Assembly (NCBI GenBank): GCA_964589415.1
Contig: CAZPRQ010000016.1
Location: 1-24,799 of the forward strand
DNA length: 24,799 bases
Direction: 5' to 3'
From: CAZPRQ01 sp964589415
GTDB taxonomy: Bacteria; Patescibacteriota; Doudnabacteria; UBA920
Shown piece after piece: positions 12,385-21,080 of the stretch. Under the pieces are notes generated by a model. That model made no database searches and had not been told where the DNA came from. It saw only the letters and a list, made by a program, of their open reading frames with translations. The position numbers were made by a program, and so were the translations under genes. Each line of letters opens with the position of its first letter. The stretch's first letter is position 1.

Positions 12385-14958
12385 ATGACAAATTTCTCAT
12401 ACATATTAGAACGTCTTTCCTCAAGGGCCAAAAACGCCCTCATTTCAGCGCAATTGGTGAGCGAGGAGCTCCATCATGACCATATTGGCTCTGAACACTT
12501 GCTTTATGGGGTTATTTCGGAAAAAACTTCTTTTGCCGCTGAAATTTTAACCAAAGCCAAACTTACCCCGGAAATTATTAAACAGGAATTGGTACTGGTT
12601 AACACTAACAACAAAATTACAAACTGGAAGCCGGTGCTTTCGGAAAATTTGAAATTGGCAATAGAACGATCTGCCATAGTAGCCAGCCAGTATGGCTACC
12701 AATTTATTGGCACGGAGCATTTCCTTTATGGACTCCTTTCAGTCCGGCAAAACAAAGCCAAGGTAATTCTCTCAAAACTTGGCATAGACATATACGAATT
12801 GGAGCAAAATTTAATATCGGTATTTGAAAATATTTCCAAATTTCCGGAAATTCCAAACCAGGACCCCAACCAAATGGGCGGCCCAATTGGCCCTTCTATG
12901 GACCCTCAACCTTCCCCTGCCGGCATGTCCAGGCCTGGTCAAAATGGCAAGCAGTCGCTTTTGGAATACTTTACCACAGACATTACCAAAAAAGCCAAGG
13001 ACGGGCTCATAGACCCGGTTATTGGCCGCAAAACAGAAATTGAACGCATGGTTTCTATTTTAAACCGGCGCACCAAAAACAATCCCATTCTCATAGGCGA
13101 AGCGGGTGTGGGTAAAACCGCAATTGTGGAAGGGCTGGCTTTGGCCATAACCAAACGCGAAGTGCCGGACTCACTGCTCGACAAAAAAATTCTGTCGCTG
13201 GATTTGGCGCTCATTGTGGCCGGCTCCATGTTCCGAGGAGAATTTGAAAATCGCCTTAAACAAATTATAGAAGAGGTTAAGGGGGACAAAAACATTATTC
13301 TATTTATAGACGAACTCCACACCATGGTCGGCGCCGGCGCCACCACGGGCAGTTTGGACGCGGCCAATATTTTAAAGCCGGCTCTTGCCCGCGGCGAACT
13401 AAGGGCTATTGGCGCCACTACTTTAAACGAATACAAGCAGTTTATAGAAAAAGATGCCGCCCTGGAACGTCGTTTCCAGCCAATTTTGGTGGAAGAGCCT
13501 TCCAAAGACGAGGCTGTGGAAATATTGCGCGGGCTAAAGCCGAATTATGAAAAGCATCACAACGTTACCATTACCGACGAGGCGGTAAAGGCTTCGGTGG
13601 AACTTTCTTCCCGCTATATACAGGACCGGTACTTGCCGGACAAGGCCGTCGATCTAATAGATGAAACTGCCGCATTTTTACGGTCTATAAATTCCTCTTC
13701 CAAACTGCTCCGAACCACAAAAAAAATAGAAGCCGATTTGCAGGCATTGGAAGAAGAAAAAACCAAGGCTGTCTTAAACCAGGACTTTACCACTGCCCTG
13801 CATTTGCGGGCGCAGGAAGAAAAATTAATCAAGCAAAAAACCGAATTAAGCAAGGGTCTCGCAATTGAAAACAGCACGCCAAAACACGTTATAACCGGGG
13901 AAGACATTGCCCATACGGTTTCCATGATGACTAAAATTCCGTTAAGCAAGTTGGCAAAAGCCGATGTTAGCCGCTTGTCGAATTTAGATAAAATTTTAAA
14001 AACTAAAATCATTGGCCAGGACGAAGCCGTGGAAGAAGTGGCAAAATCTGTCCGCCGTTCAAGGGCGGGAATTACCAACCCTAACCGTCCCATGGGCTCG
14101 TTTATTTTCTTGGGCCCCACGGGCGTAGGCAAAACCGAAACCGCCAAAGTTCTTGCCAGAGAAGTGTTCGAAGACGAAGACGCGCTTATACGGGTGGACA
14201 TGTCGGAATTTATGGAACGGCACAATGTTGCCAGGTTAATAGGCGCCCCAGCCGGCTATGTCGGCTATGGCGAAGGCGGCCAACTGACCGAAGCCGTGCG
14301 CAGGAAGCCGTATTCCGTGGTTTTGTTCGATGAAATAGAAAAAGCCAATCCCGATGTCTTTAACATACTCCTGCAAATTTTGGAAGACGGCCAGCTCACC
14401 GACGCGGCCGGAAAAAAAGTAAACTTCAGGAACACCATAATAATCATGACTTCCAACCTCGGCATGCAGGAACTTACAAGCCACGCCGTGCGAATAGGCT
14501 TTGCCGAACGCGAACACGCGGAAACAGACAGGCAGAAAAAACTGGAATCCGAGTACGAACATATTAAAACCGGGGTGCTGGATACACTCCGCCAGGAATT
14601 CCGCCCGGAATTTATTAACCGCATAGACAAAATAATTGTCTTTAAGCCTCTCGGGATGGATCAGCTTAAAAAAATTACCCAACTGCAGCTGGCCCAATTA
14701 CAGCAGCGTTTGCTCCAGCAGCAAGTTCAGCTCAAATACACGCCTTCCCTAATTAAATTCATTAGCGAAAAAAGTTTCGACCCGGCGCAAGGAGCCAGGT
14801 TTGTGCGAAAGAATATTCAAGATTATTTGGAAGACCCGCTGGCGGAAAGAATTATTTCTGGCAGCTCAAAGGAAGGCGCTCAAATTACCGCGGACCTAAA
14901 AAAAGACAAAACTGTCTTTACTATTCATAAAGCCTCCAAAGTTGCCGTGCCGGCATAA
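12385..14958 (+). CDS. clpC: ATP-dependent Clp protease ATP-binding subunit ClpC
   Basis: ClpC is a Hsp100 unfoldase that feeds proteins to ClpP. The 857 residues hold a double Clp N-domain (about 1-150) and a Gly/Pro-rich linker (155-190). The first AAA module has Walker A GEAGVGKT (238-245) and Walker B ILFIDE (305-310). A short middle region with a UVR-like helix (about 455-485) leads to the second module, with GPTGVGKT (577-584) and VVLFDE (645-650). A D2-small domain closes the protein. The short middle domain favours ClpC over ClpB. The CIRCE operator implies heat-shock control by HrcA, although no hrcA is in view. No Shine-Dalgarno site precedes the ATG. Confidence 0.95.
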   Translation: MTNFSYILERLSSRAKNALISAQLVSEELHHDHIGSEHLLYGVISEKTSFAAEILTKAKLTPEIIKQELVLVNTNNKITNWKPVLSENLKLAIERSAIVASQYGYQFIGTEHFLYGLLSVRQNKAKVILSKLGIDIYELEQNLISVFENISKFPEIPNQDPNQMGGPIGPSMDPQPSPAGMSRPGQNGKQSLLEYFTTDITKKAKDGLIDPVIGRKTEIERMVSILNRRTKNNPILIGEAGVGKTAIVEGLALAITKREVPDSLLDKKILSLDLALIVAGSMFRGEFENRLKQIIEEVKGDKNIILFIDELHTMVGAGATTGSLDAANILKPALARGELRAIGATTLNEYKQFIEKDAALERRFQPILVEEPSKDEAVEILRGLKPNYEKHHNVTITDEAVKASVELSSRYIQDRYLPDKAVDLIDETAAFLRSINSSSKLLRTTKKIEADLQALEEEKTKAVLNQDFTTALHLRAQEEKLIKQKTELSKGLAIENSTPKHVITGEDIAHTVSMMTKIPLSKLAKADVSRLSNLDKILKTKIIGQDEAVEEVAKSVRRSRAGITNPNRPMGSFIFLGPTGVGKTETAKVLAREVFEDEDALIRVDMSEFMERHNVARLIGAPAGYVGYGEGGQLTEAVRRKPYSVVLFDEIEKANPDVFNILLQILEDGQLTDAAGKKVNFRNTIIIMTSNLGMQELTSHAVRIGFAEREHAETDRQKKLESEYEHIKTGVLDTLRQEFRPEFINRIDKIIVFKPLGMDQLKKITQLQLAQLQQRLLQQQVQLKYTPSLIKFISEKSFDPAQGARFVRKNIQDYLEDPLAERIISGSSKEGAQITADLKKDKTVFTIHKASKVAVPA

Positions 14959-14971
14959 AAAGAAATATCTT

Positions 14972-15042
14972 GAAACAAAATAGAAATATATATAAATTTA
15001 AGTAGAAATGCCCCCAAAAGGTGTTTCTACTTATTTTGTTTC
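14972..15042 (+). terminator. Nested inverted repeat after clpC
   Basis: GAAACAAAAT (14972-14981) pairs with ATTTTGTTTC (15033-15042), enclosing AAGTAGAAA (15000-15008)/TTTCTACTT (15024-15032). Only ATTTTG follows the inner stem, so as a terminator it is weak; it may equally be a repeat element. Confidence 0.5.
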
Positions 15043-15074
15043 ATTCCCATATTCCAATCTACCCATTCCATAAT

Positions 15075-15114
15075 ATTTCTATCTTTCTATTTTTTTATTT
15101 TTCTATTTTTAAAT
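15075..15114 (+). repeat. 8-bp T-rich array before comF
   Basis: ATTTCTAT, CTTTCTAT, TTTTTTAT, TTTTCTAT and TTTTAAAT follow in register. ATAGAAATAT at 14980-14989 is the inverse of ATATTTCTAT at 15073-15082, so the array has a short inverted partner across the clpC 3' hairpin. Confidence 0.5.
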
Positions 15115-15124
15115 AGTTCTTTCC

Positions 15125-15895
15125 ATGTCTTTTAAAGAAAATTTAACCACGACTAGACTTGCAGCTTTGGACATTGGCTCCTGGCTTTTAGACTTACTAT
15201 TCCCAATTCGCTGCTTAATTTGCGGACAAGAAGACAAACAATTTATTTGCTTATTTTGCAAAAGTCAGCTGGAGCCGGTTAACGGACAAATATGCGCCAT
15301 GTGCCGCAAGTCTAGTATGGGCGGAATTACCCATGCTGGCTGCCAAACTGCCTGGGGACCCAACGGGTTAATTTCGCTGCTTAATTACCAAGACACCAAC
15401 GTGGCCCGCTTAATTATTCAGGGTAAATATTCTTTTCTGCCCGGGGTATTTGAAGCCTTTGGCAAATTATTGGCACATACTATATATGAAAAACACGACC
15501 ATCTGCTAAAGGAGCAGTACTTGCTTTGTCCTTTGCCCTTGCATACGCGAAGACAGCGCTGGCGAGGTTTTAACCAGGCGGAAATTTTATGTAAATTTGC
15601 CTCACAAGAATGGCAAAAAAATTATTCTTTGCAAGTTCCAATTATAAATGCTCTTATTCGAAAAAAGCCTACTAAAACGCAAAAAGACCTTAAGCGGGAC
15701 GAACGCTTAAAAAACATGGACTCGGCCTTTGGACTGTCAGCCAAATCTTTAAATCTTGAATTTTCAATATTAAATCAAAATCTTATTCTTGTGGACGACG
15801 TAACCACCACAGGAGCCACCCTGCTGGAAGCAACAAAAGTACTAAAACGCAATGGCGCAAAAAATGTTTGGTGCGTAACCATTGCCAGGGATTGA
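15125..15895 (+). CDS. comF: ComF-like phosphoribosyltransferase
   Basis: ComF family proteins join an N-terminal zinc ribbon to a type I phosphoribosyltransferase fold and are linked to DNA uptake. Cysteines at 30, 33, 42 and 45 (CLIC and CLFC) form a classic ribbon. Cys57, Cys60 and Cys73 suggest a second site. The PRPP loop VDDVTTTGAT is at 223-232. RRQRWRGFNQAE near 140-152 is the usual middle motif. The 256 residues are normal length. No Shine-Dalgarno site is seen before the ATG. No other competence gene is in the window, so a role in uptake is inferred only from the family. The 210 bp that follow, up to the tRNA, show nothing recognisable. Confidence 0.92.
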   Translation: MSFKENLTTTRLAALDIGSWLLDLLFPIRCLICGQEDKQFICLFCKSQLEPVNGQICAMCRKSSMGGITHAGCQTAWGPNGLISLLNYQDTNVARLIIQGKYSFLPGVFEAFGKLLAHTIYEKHDHLLKEQYLLCPLPLHTRRQRWRGFNQAEILCKFASQEWQKNYSLQVPIINALIRKKPTKTQKDLKRDERLKNMDSAFGLSAKSLNLEFSILNQNLILVDDVTTTGATLLEATKVLKRNGAKNVWCVTIARD

Positions 15896-16106
15896 AAATT
15901 TTGATATTATTATAGGGATTTTTGGTCTCTGAAAAAATGACTAAACTTGTCTCGCCAAAGGAGAATAAAGTCAAATATTTATTGTAAATGCCTTAACAAA
16001 GCCTAATCAATCATTCCTATACTATATTAGCTCTATAGTTTTGAATGTAACATTAGCAAATAAAATCTTATAAAGACGGCAGTTGGACTTTAAATGAATA
16101 ATAAGT

Positions 16107-16199
16107 GGAGAGATGGCTGAGTGGTCGAAAGCGGCTCCGTGCTAAGGAGTTGTCCCGTGATAAACGGGACCGTGGGTTCGAATCCCACTCTCTCCGCCA
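16107..16199 (+). tRNA. tRNA-Ser (anticodon GCU)
   Basis: The acceptor stem GGAGAGA (16107-16113) pairs with TCTCTCC (16189-16195), followed by G and encoded CCA (16197-16199). The anticodon stem GCTCC/GGAGT holds the loop GTGCTAA, so the anticodon is GCT and it reads AGC/AGU. The long variable arm (GTCCCG...CGGGAC) is typical of serine tRNA, and the T loop GGTTCGAATCC is canonical. It is a lone tRNA gene followed by its own terminator. Confidence 0.95.
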
Positions 16200-16238
16200 T
16201 AAAACACACCTAAACATTTATAGGTGTGTTTTATTTTT
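16200..16238 (+). terminator. Terminator of tRNA-Ser
   Basis: TAAAACACACCTA (16200-16212) and TAGGTGTGTTTTA (16221-16233) are perfect 13-bp arms with an 8-nt loop; a T-run follows. Confidence 0.85.
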
Positions 16239-16241
16239 ACC

Positions 16242-16276
16242 CAAATAAAAAACGCGCCCGGAAGTTCCGAGCGCGT
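16242..16276 (-). terminator. Terminator of the unknown membrane protein gene
   Basis: On the minus strand ACGCGC-T-CGGAA-C-TTCCG-G-GCGCGT is followed by TTTTTTATTT. It begins 5 bp after the stop codon of the gene that ends at 16282. Confidence 0.85.
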
Positions 16277-16281
16277 AAAGC

Positions 16282-17679
16282 TTAACGGGAGTACTGGAAG
16301 CCAAAACGGACTGTTGGGTCCGCGCTGACCATCCAAAACTCCGTCATTAACTGAAAATGTCCCAATCGCTGGTGGCGCAAGATTACCCGAGGCTCGCCTA
16401 CCGCGGGCTTGGGGCCAATTCGAAAGCGCATAAACCCTTCCGAATTTACCCTAAAGCCTTTGGGAAGCTTAGCCTGTTTAGTTACCCACGCCAGGTAAAT
16501 TTCCGTAAAATGCGTGGGGCCCCGAATACGCCACAAAGGCCCGGCCGACAAAGACTTAAAGCCCGGGGTAAGAATCTTCTGCACTCCCCAAACTTTAGTC
16601 AGCGAGACTTTACTGCCAAACTGGACGCACGTAGCGTACCAGTCGCGGCAGAATTCCACCGAAAAAGGCACGGCCCACTTCTTCCAACCTAAGTCCACCC
16701 CATTGTTGGAAAAGAACTGGTTTTTGCGCTCGCCGATTTCCGCAAAGCCGGAACCGGAAACCTTGAGCCCTTTTAGCCGTTTCCATGCTAAGGAAAAGTT
16801 ATAATTGGGCGAAGATATAAAACCGGCATTGGGACCAAACGTAGCCGGATAAACTTTTACTCCCCCATGCAGCACGAAGCTTGGATGCGTAGGCGGAAGT
16901 TTTAGTTTATAATCGTCAGGCGACTCAAGCACCTGAGAAATACTTTGGCCTTGTTTTGGCTCCAGCTTCTTTAATATTTGCTGGGCTACAGCAGCTGTAC
17001 TTCCGCAAAAGCTAAAGCCAATAGCAACCACGTACGAAGCCAGACGAGGAAGCTTCGACCCAAACAGTGCTCGAAACGACCAACCCAACCTTTGCCCCCG
17101 GCCAAACAGCATTACTGCTAGGGCAAGTAGGACAAAAATGCCAGAACGACTGAGCTTGTACCTAAACAACCCCACGGCTTCGGTTGAAACCGTTTGCACA
17201 AACTTTGGCCGTAGAGCGCCACGCTCTTTCGAGTAAGCTAGGCAAACCTCCTGTCCTTGCTCGCTGGAACAAAAAGCACTCCGTTCGCGATCAAGCAGAT
17301 AGGAAAGCTCATTTACCTCATGCGCGAACTGGGTAAGGCATTCCATGTCACAGGAAAATTCCTGCGGAAAGTCTTTACCCGGAACCTGCGTGTGGTCAGC
17401 GACCCAATCAAGCCGGCGAAGCAGGGACTCAATTGTGTGAGCATTGTACTGTCCGGTGTTCCGAAGTTTTTCACGCTCCAAAACTACGGACTGAACTATT
17501 TGCCGGGCAAAACTCTCGGGTATGAATCTATTTGGTGACACGTCCCGCTGCACCAATTTAGATCCCATTATCCTAACATGCCAATCCCTATTGTACATGT
17601 CAGGAAGAAACCACAAGCCTACCGCGCCCATTAAAAGCAGCAGCGCGATCATATTTGGCAGTCGCAACTTCCATTTCAT
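16282..17679 (-). CDS. Unknown multi-pass membrane protein with beta-rich C-terminus
   Basis: This 465-residue protein was not recognised. Predicted layout: membrane helix 1 (about 9-25); a mostly helical outer region with four cysteines (110, 114, 137, 146) that could form disulfides; helix 2 (179-193); a basic inner loop; helix 3 (213-232), which ends STAAVAQQ like a signal-peptidase site; then about 230 residues rich in alternating strands, ending VRFGFQYSR. The start is fixed by AAGGAGG 7 nt before the ATG that gives MKWKLRLPN; an ATG 39 nt upstream lacks a site and is rejected. It has its own TTGACA promoter, a hairpin in the leader and a strong terminator. The C-terminal part would face outside; its fold is unknown. 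Confidence 0.75.
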   Translation of the reverse strand: MKWKLRLPNMIALLLLMGAVGLWFLPDMYNRDWHVRIMGSKLVQRDVSPNRFIPESFARQIVQSVVLEREKLRNTGQYNAHTIESLLRRLDWVADHTQVPGKDFPQEFSCDMECLTQFAHEVNELSYLLDRERSAFCSSEQGQEVCLAYSKERGALRPKFVQTVSTEAVGLFRYKLSRSGIFVLLALAVMLFGRGQRLGWSFRALFGSKLPRLASYVVAIGFSFCGSTAAVAQQILKKLEPKQGQSISQVLESPDDYKLKLPPTHPSFVLHGGVKVYPATFGPNAGFISSPNYNFSLAWKRLKGLKVSGSGFAEIGERKNQFFSNNGVDLGWKKWAVPFSVEFCRDWYATCVQFGSKVSLTKVWGVQKILTPGFKSLSAGPLWRIRGPTHFTEIYLAWVTKQAKLPKGFRVNSEGFMRFRIGPKPAVGEPRVILRHQRLGHFQLMTEFWMVSADPTVRFGFQYSR

Positions 17680-17705
17680 TGCGAGGCCTCCTTTTCCTAG
17701 AAATA

Positions 17706-17720
17706 CTGTGCAAGGCACAG
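17706..17720. promoter_or_regulatory. Palindrome in the leader of the membrane protein gene
   Basis: CTGTGC (17706-17711) and GCACAG (17715-17720) flank AAG. It lies between the -10 box and the ribosome site, where either an operator or an mRNA hairpin would affect expression. Confidence 0.4.
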
Positions 17721-17726
17721 TTAAAT

Positions 17727-17755
17727 ATTAAAACATTTATTTTACATTTTGTCAA
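17727..17755 (-). promoter_or_regulatory. Promoter of the membrane protein gene
   Basis: On the minus strand TTGACA (17750-17755) and TTTAAT (17727-17732) are 17 bp apart. Confidence 0.7.
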
Positions 17756-17778
17756 CCTTTTTTTAAAACATTAGCGCA

Positions 17779-17838
17779 ACAACCTCTGTCATCCCGGAAT
17801 TTTTAGGGCTGTAAAAATATCCGGGATCCAGAAGTTGT
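17779..17838. repeat. Intergenic REP/MITE-like palindrome
   Basis: ATCCCGGAATTTTT and AAAAATATCCGGGAT pair around a short loop, with a looser outer stem (CAACCTCTG / CAGAAGTTG). The rest of this 310-bp gap (17839-17983) holds scattered GGATCC-like fragments and no ORF; it then gives the promoter of the next gene. Confidence 0.6.
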
Positions 17839-17983
17839 CTTAAATACTGGATTATGAGTCTCCGCCCTCACTTCTAGCTTCGTAAAACTACTCTGGATTT
17901 TCATAAAGCTTCGGTGGACACGCCCGATCCAATCGCCCGAGATGGTACATGGGGGTTACTGGATCCACTTTATTTAAATTACT

Positions 17984-18012
17984 TTGCAAGTTTAACATCT
18001 ATTATTTATACT
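17984..18012 (+). promoter_or_regulatory. Promoter of the first swivel-domain gene
   Basis: TTGCAA (17984-17989) and TATACT (18007-18012) are 17 bp apart. The leader would be about 10 nt and includes AAAGG ahead of the ATG. Confidence 0.6.
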
Positions 18013-18028
18013 TAAGTAACTAAAGGTT

Positions 18029-19483
18029 ATGCGAAACAAATTCCCTCAATTTAAAGAAAAAGACCTTGTTTATTTTGGCTGGAGAAATGAGCCGTATTTT
18101 GCGTCTTCCAATATTATAGAGGGCATGAATAACCGGGCGGCTATTAAAAAATATTTCGGCTTAAACTCCGGTATTGGCATGTTGCAGGTAAACTGTGACT
18201 TTTACAGCTTAAAGAAAGACATGGACGCATTTACTGCCGAATTTGAAAAAAAATTCCAAACGACAGACAAGCACTACGGGCCAAAAGTAGTAAATAATTG
18301 CTTCTCTTCCGGCGAACATTTGGTAAAAACCGCGAAAGTTATTTATCACACAGCCATAAAAAAACAGCTCCCCGCTGCCCAAATAATAAATCTTATAAGC
18401 ACTTTCCATAAAGAAGCAAGAAATTATTGCGCGTATTATTTAGTTGCGTGGTTTGACGCCCCTGGCAAAGCCTTGGCGCAACATCTGGCAGACAAATACT
18501 CCTCTACCCCGGCACAAAGTAAGCGCTTATATGAAATCATAACAAGTCCCAGCCAGGAAACCGCTGCTGAACACGAACAGACGGACTTTTTAAAATTATG
18601 TTCGTTAAAACTTTTTAAAAAAATGCTGGAAAAGCGCGCGGCCAATCACGCAAAAAAATACGGCTGGCTGGGGATTCGGTACTATGTAGGCAACGCATGG
18701 ACACAAGCGGATATTTTAGAACGAATGCGGCATAAAAATGCCAAAACTGCTGCCCAAGAACTTGGGCACATACTTGACTATAGAAAAAATTTAGAAAGGG
18801 ACTTAAAGCTATTTTTAAAGCGCGCAACTGCCCAAGAACGCACCATGGTTGCCTACATTCGCGATGTCGTCTTTTTGCGCACACAGCGGGCGAACTATTT
18901 TCATTTGGCTTCCTTCTATATGCTCCCGTTGCTATGGCAGGCAGCGGATAGATTGAATTTAAACCTGGACGAACTGTTAAACTTCAAGCCAACAGAAATT
19001 ATCCATGCTATAAAATATGGCGAAAATTTAAAATCGGCCGCGCGAGAAAGGTCAAAAAATTTAGTAATGTTAATACGGGAAGAACCCCAATGTTTAGCAG
19101 GAAGCACTGCTAATGAATACATAAAAAAACACCCTTTCCTGGCAAGGAATGTCAGGCCTGTAACTTCCATTTCCGGCACTTCGGCCTATGAAGGCAAAGT
19201 CACGGGTCAAGTAAAAATTGTGTTTAGCGGCAAGGAGTTGGGTAAAGTAAAAAAGGGTGATATTTTAGTCACGAACATGACCATTCCCCCTTATATTGCT
19301 GCTATGGAACGCGCAGTCGCGTTTGTTACCGACGAAGGCGGCATACTTTGCCACGCGGCCATTGTTGCCAGGGAAATGAAAAAGCCTTGCATAATTGGTA
19401 CCAAAATAGCGACAAAGGTTTTTAAAGATGGTGATACGGTTGAGGTGGACGCAAATAAAGGAATAGTAAGAAAAATTCGCTAA
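18029..19483 (+). CDS. Swivel-domain protein 1 (PEP-utilizing enzyme mobile domain)
   Basis: A 484-residue protein. Residues 381-484 are a phosphohistidine swivel domain like that of PEP synthase and pyruvate phosphate dikinase: TDEGGILCHAAIVARE with the phosphorylatable His442, then PCIIGTKIATKVFKDGDTVEVDANKG (split here over two motifs). Residues 1-380 are mostly helical. They hold YGWLGIRYYVGNAWTQADIL (211-230) and a helical region (278-330) like the linker helices of PEP-utilizing enzymes (RDVVFLRTQRANYF). No ATP-grasp domain and no PEP-binding barrel is present, so it cannot phosphorylate its own His by known chemistry. A partner kinase must be supplied elsewhere, or the domain has another use. 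It is the first of four paralogs. Confidence 0.82.
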   Translation: MRNKFPQFKEKDLVYFGWRNEPYFASSNIIEGMNNRAAIKKYFGLNSGIGMLQVNCDFYSLKKDMDAFTAEFEKKFQTTDKHYGPKVVNNCFSSGEHLVKTAKVIYHTAIKKQLPAAQIINLISTFHKEARNYCAYYLVAWFDAPGKALAQHLADKYSSTPAQSKRLYEIITSPSQETAAEHEQTDFLKLCSLKLFKKMLEKRAANHAKKYGWLGIRYYVGNAWTQADILERMRHKNAKTAAQELGHILDYRKNLERDLKLFLKRATAQERTMVAYIRDVVFLRTQRANYFHLASFYMLPLLWQAADRLNLNLDELLNFKPTEIIHAIKYGENLKSAARERSKNLVMLIREEPQCLAGSTANEYIKKHPFLARNVRPVTSISGTSAYEGKVTGQVKIVFSGKELGKVKKGDILVTNMTIPPYIAAMERAVAFVTDEGGILCHAAIVAREMKKPCIIGTKIATKVFKDGDTVEVDANKGIVRKIR

Positions 19484-19500
19484 TCTAAACTCCCCACCTC

Positions 19501-19516
19501 GTTCGCAATTGCGAAC
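19501..19516. repeat. 16-bp perfect palindrome between swivel genes 1 and 2
   Basis: GTTCGCAATTGCGAAC has no loop. There is no T-run, so it may be an operator rather than a terminator. No promoter was seen for gene 2. Confidence 0.5.
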
Positions 19517-19543
19517 TAAGTTGTGAAAAATAATATTTAACTC

Positions 19544-21001
19544 ATGCTACCTAAAAAGGGTTACTACATTCCGCGACTAAGGGAAATGGACATGGTTCCT
19601 TCGGTTTGGAACAATTTTTCGGAATGTGGACTGGGAACAGAAAAATGGCATGGAGTAAGAATTAAGTTTTACAAAGTTTTTTTTCAAAATCGTACCCATA
19701 TAGGCATATTTAAAGAATTGGAATGGAACTTAACCGGACAACACCTGCTAAAGCGGTTTATTAAAAATCCCGGATATTTTAATAAAATTTGGCGGGCAAA
19801 TGAAAAAACAGGCAAGAAAACAATAAACCTCTCTCGAAAAATTATTGGCAGCCTAAAGCACGCGCATCTTTACAAGGCACTGGAAGCCCTGACATTACTG
19901 AAAAAACTATGGATTGCCTACGACCAAATAAATGTCCTGCCGTGGTTTTTTGGCGCCGAGCCTTTAAGAAACCACCTAAAGTATGAGTTAAGCGAAAAAT
20001 ATAAAATTGGTCCCGAGGATTCAGAGATTCTATTTAGGCCAAACATGCCCTCACTTGCTGCGCAAGAAGAAGTCGCTGTATATAACGCGGCAATTAAATA
20101 TTTAAAAACAGGCGCAGCCGCAGTCACAGCAAAAAAAATATCTCAAAATTTCGGATGGATGCCTTTTGGCTATGACGGACCAAATTACTGGGATAAGAAT
20201 TATTATGAAAGAAAAATAGAGAAAATAGCGAAAATTAGACCGGAACTACTTAGACAAAAAATAAAATTACTCACGGGCGGCTTCCAAAAACTTTTGCGCC
20301 AACAAAACAGGCTAATTGCACATTACAAATTAAATTCCACTATTAAACGCCTCTTAGACATCGAGCAAAAATTGTACATACTGACCGATGAAAGAAAAAA
20401 GGTCCACTCTAACATAAATCATGCTTACCATGCAGCGTTGAAAATTCTGCAAAAACCCAGCGAGCTTGCGCTTCACGATCTTAAGTATCTGGACGCGGAA
20501 GAAATAATTAGAATGTTTAAAACCAAGACATTTAAGAAATGTGGGACACTTAGTGCAATAAGGCAAAAGAGTGTGGTTTGCTGCTACACCGCAGGTGGAA
20601 AAAAGGAAGTAATAATAACCGGCAAGCACGCGGGCAAAATGCTTGAAAAATTTACTTATCAAACTTCCCAAAAAAATGAAGTAACCGGCATGGTGGCAAA
20701 CCGTGTCGGGACTGGTATAATTCGAGGTGTGGTTAAAAAGATTGTAAATCCCAGGGAAATGTCTAAAATGAAAAAAGGACAGATACTCGTAACCTGGATG
20801 ACTACGCCGGATTTTGTACCCGCAATGAGAAAAGCCAAAGCCATAATTACCGACGAAGGCGGCATAACCTCGCACGCGGCCATAGTCTCTCGCGAACTGG
20901 GTATTCCTTGCATTATTGGAACTAAAATAGCTACCAAGGTGTTTAAAGACGGCGACGTGGTAGAAGTGGACACGAATAAAGGTGAGGTAAAGAAGGTATA
21001 A
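19544..21001 (+). CDS. Swivel-domain protein 2
   Basis: A 485-residue paralog of the preceding protein. The swivel domain (about 380-485) is well conserved: TDEGGITSHAAIVSRE with His444, then GTKIATKVFKDGDVVEVD. The first 380 residues are helical and very divergent from paralog 1. The middle motif FGWMPFGYDGPNYW is still recognisable, but the linker-helix region is much changed and Cys-containing (VVCCYTAGG). As in the others, ATP-binding and PEP-binding domains are absent. The ATG has no Shine-Dalgarno site. The gene starts 60 bp after paralog 1 and ends at a strong bidirectional terminator. Confidence 0.8.
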   Translation: MLPKKGYYIPRLREMDMVPSVWNNFSECGLGTEKWHGVRIKFYKVFFQNRTHIGIFKELEWNLTGQHLLKRFIKNPGYFNKIWRANEKTGKKTINLSRKIIGSLKHAHLYKALEALTLLKKLWIAYDQINVLPWFFGAEPLRNHLKYELSEKYKIGPEDSEILFRPNMPSLAAQEEVAVYNAAIKYLKTGAAAVTAKKISQNFGWMPFGYDGPNYWDKNYYERKIEKIAKIRPELLRQKIKLLTGGFQKLLRQQNRLIAHYKLNSTIKRLLDIEQKLYILTDERKKVHSNINHAYHAALKILQKPSELALHDLKYLDAEEIIRMFKTKTFKKCGTLSAIRQKSVVCCYTAGGKKEVIITGKHAGKMLEKFTYQTSQKNEVTGMVANRVGTGIIRGVVKKIVNPREMSKMKKGQILVTWMTTPDFVPAMRKAKAIITDEGGITSHAAIVSRELGIPCIIGTKIATKVFKDGDVVEVDTNKGEVKKV

Positions 21002-21006
21002 AAAAA

Positions 21007-21080
21007 GCCCGAGCATTGCTTTCGCAACGCTGAGCTGTATGTGGTGGTGCTAACGCCGTTAGACGGCGTTTTTTTCGGGC
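21007..21080. terminator. Bidirectional terminator between swivel gene 2 and the phosphatase-like gene
   Basis: On the plus strand AACGCCG (21052-21058)/CGGCGTT (21064-21070) is followed by TTTTT. On the minus strand AGCGTTGC/GCAATGCT with a GAAA loop (complement of 21012-21031) is followed by CGGGC and a T-run. Outer arms GCCCGA and TCGGGC enclose both. The phosphatase-like stop codon lies in the first hairpin. Confidence 0.8.

Noticed and set aside
13614..14697. Minus-strand ORFs opposite clpC
   Set aside because: They are the antisense of conserved AAA modules and have no independent promoter, ribosome site or family match.
15938..15988. A 16-codon ORF after comF (MTKLVSPKENKV...)
   Set aside because: It is very short, has no ribosome site or promoter, and shows no recognisable motif.
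17680..17718. An upstream ATG for the unknown membrane protein
   Set aside because: The AAGGAGG site lies between this ATG and the next one, at proper distance from the next, so the downstream ATG is the start.
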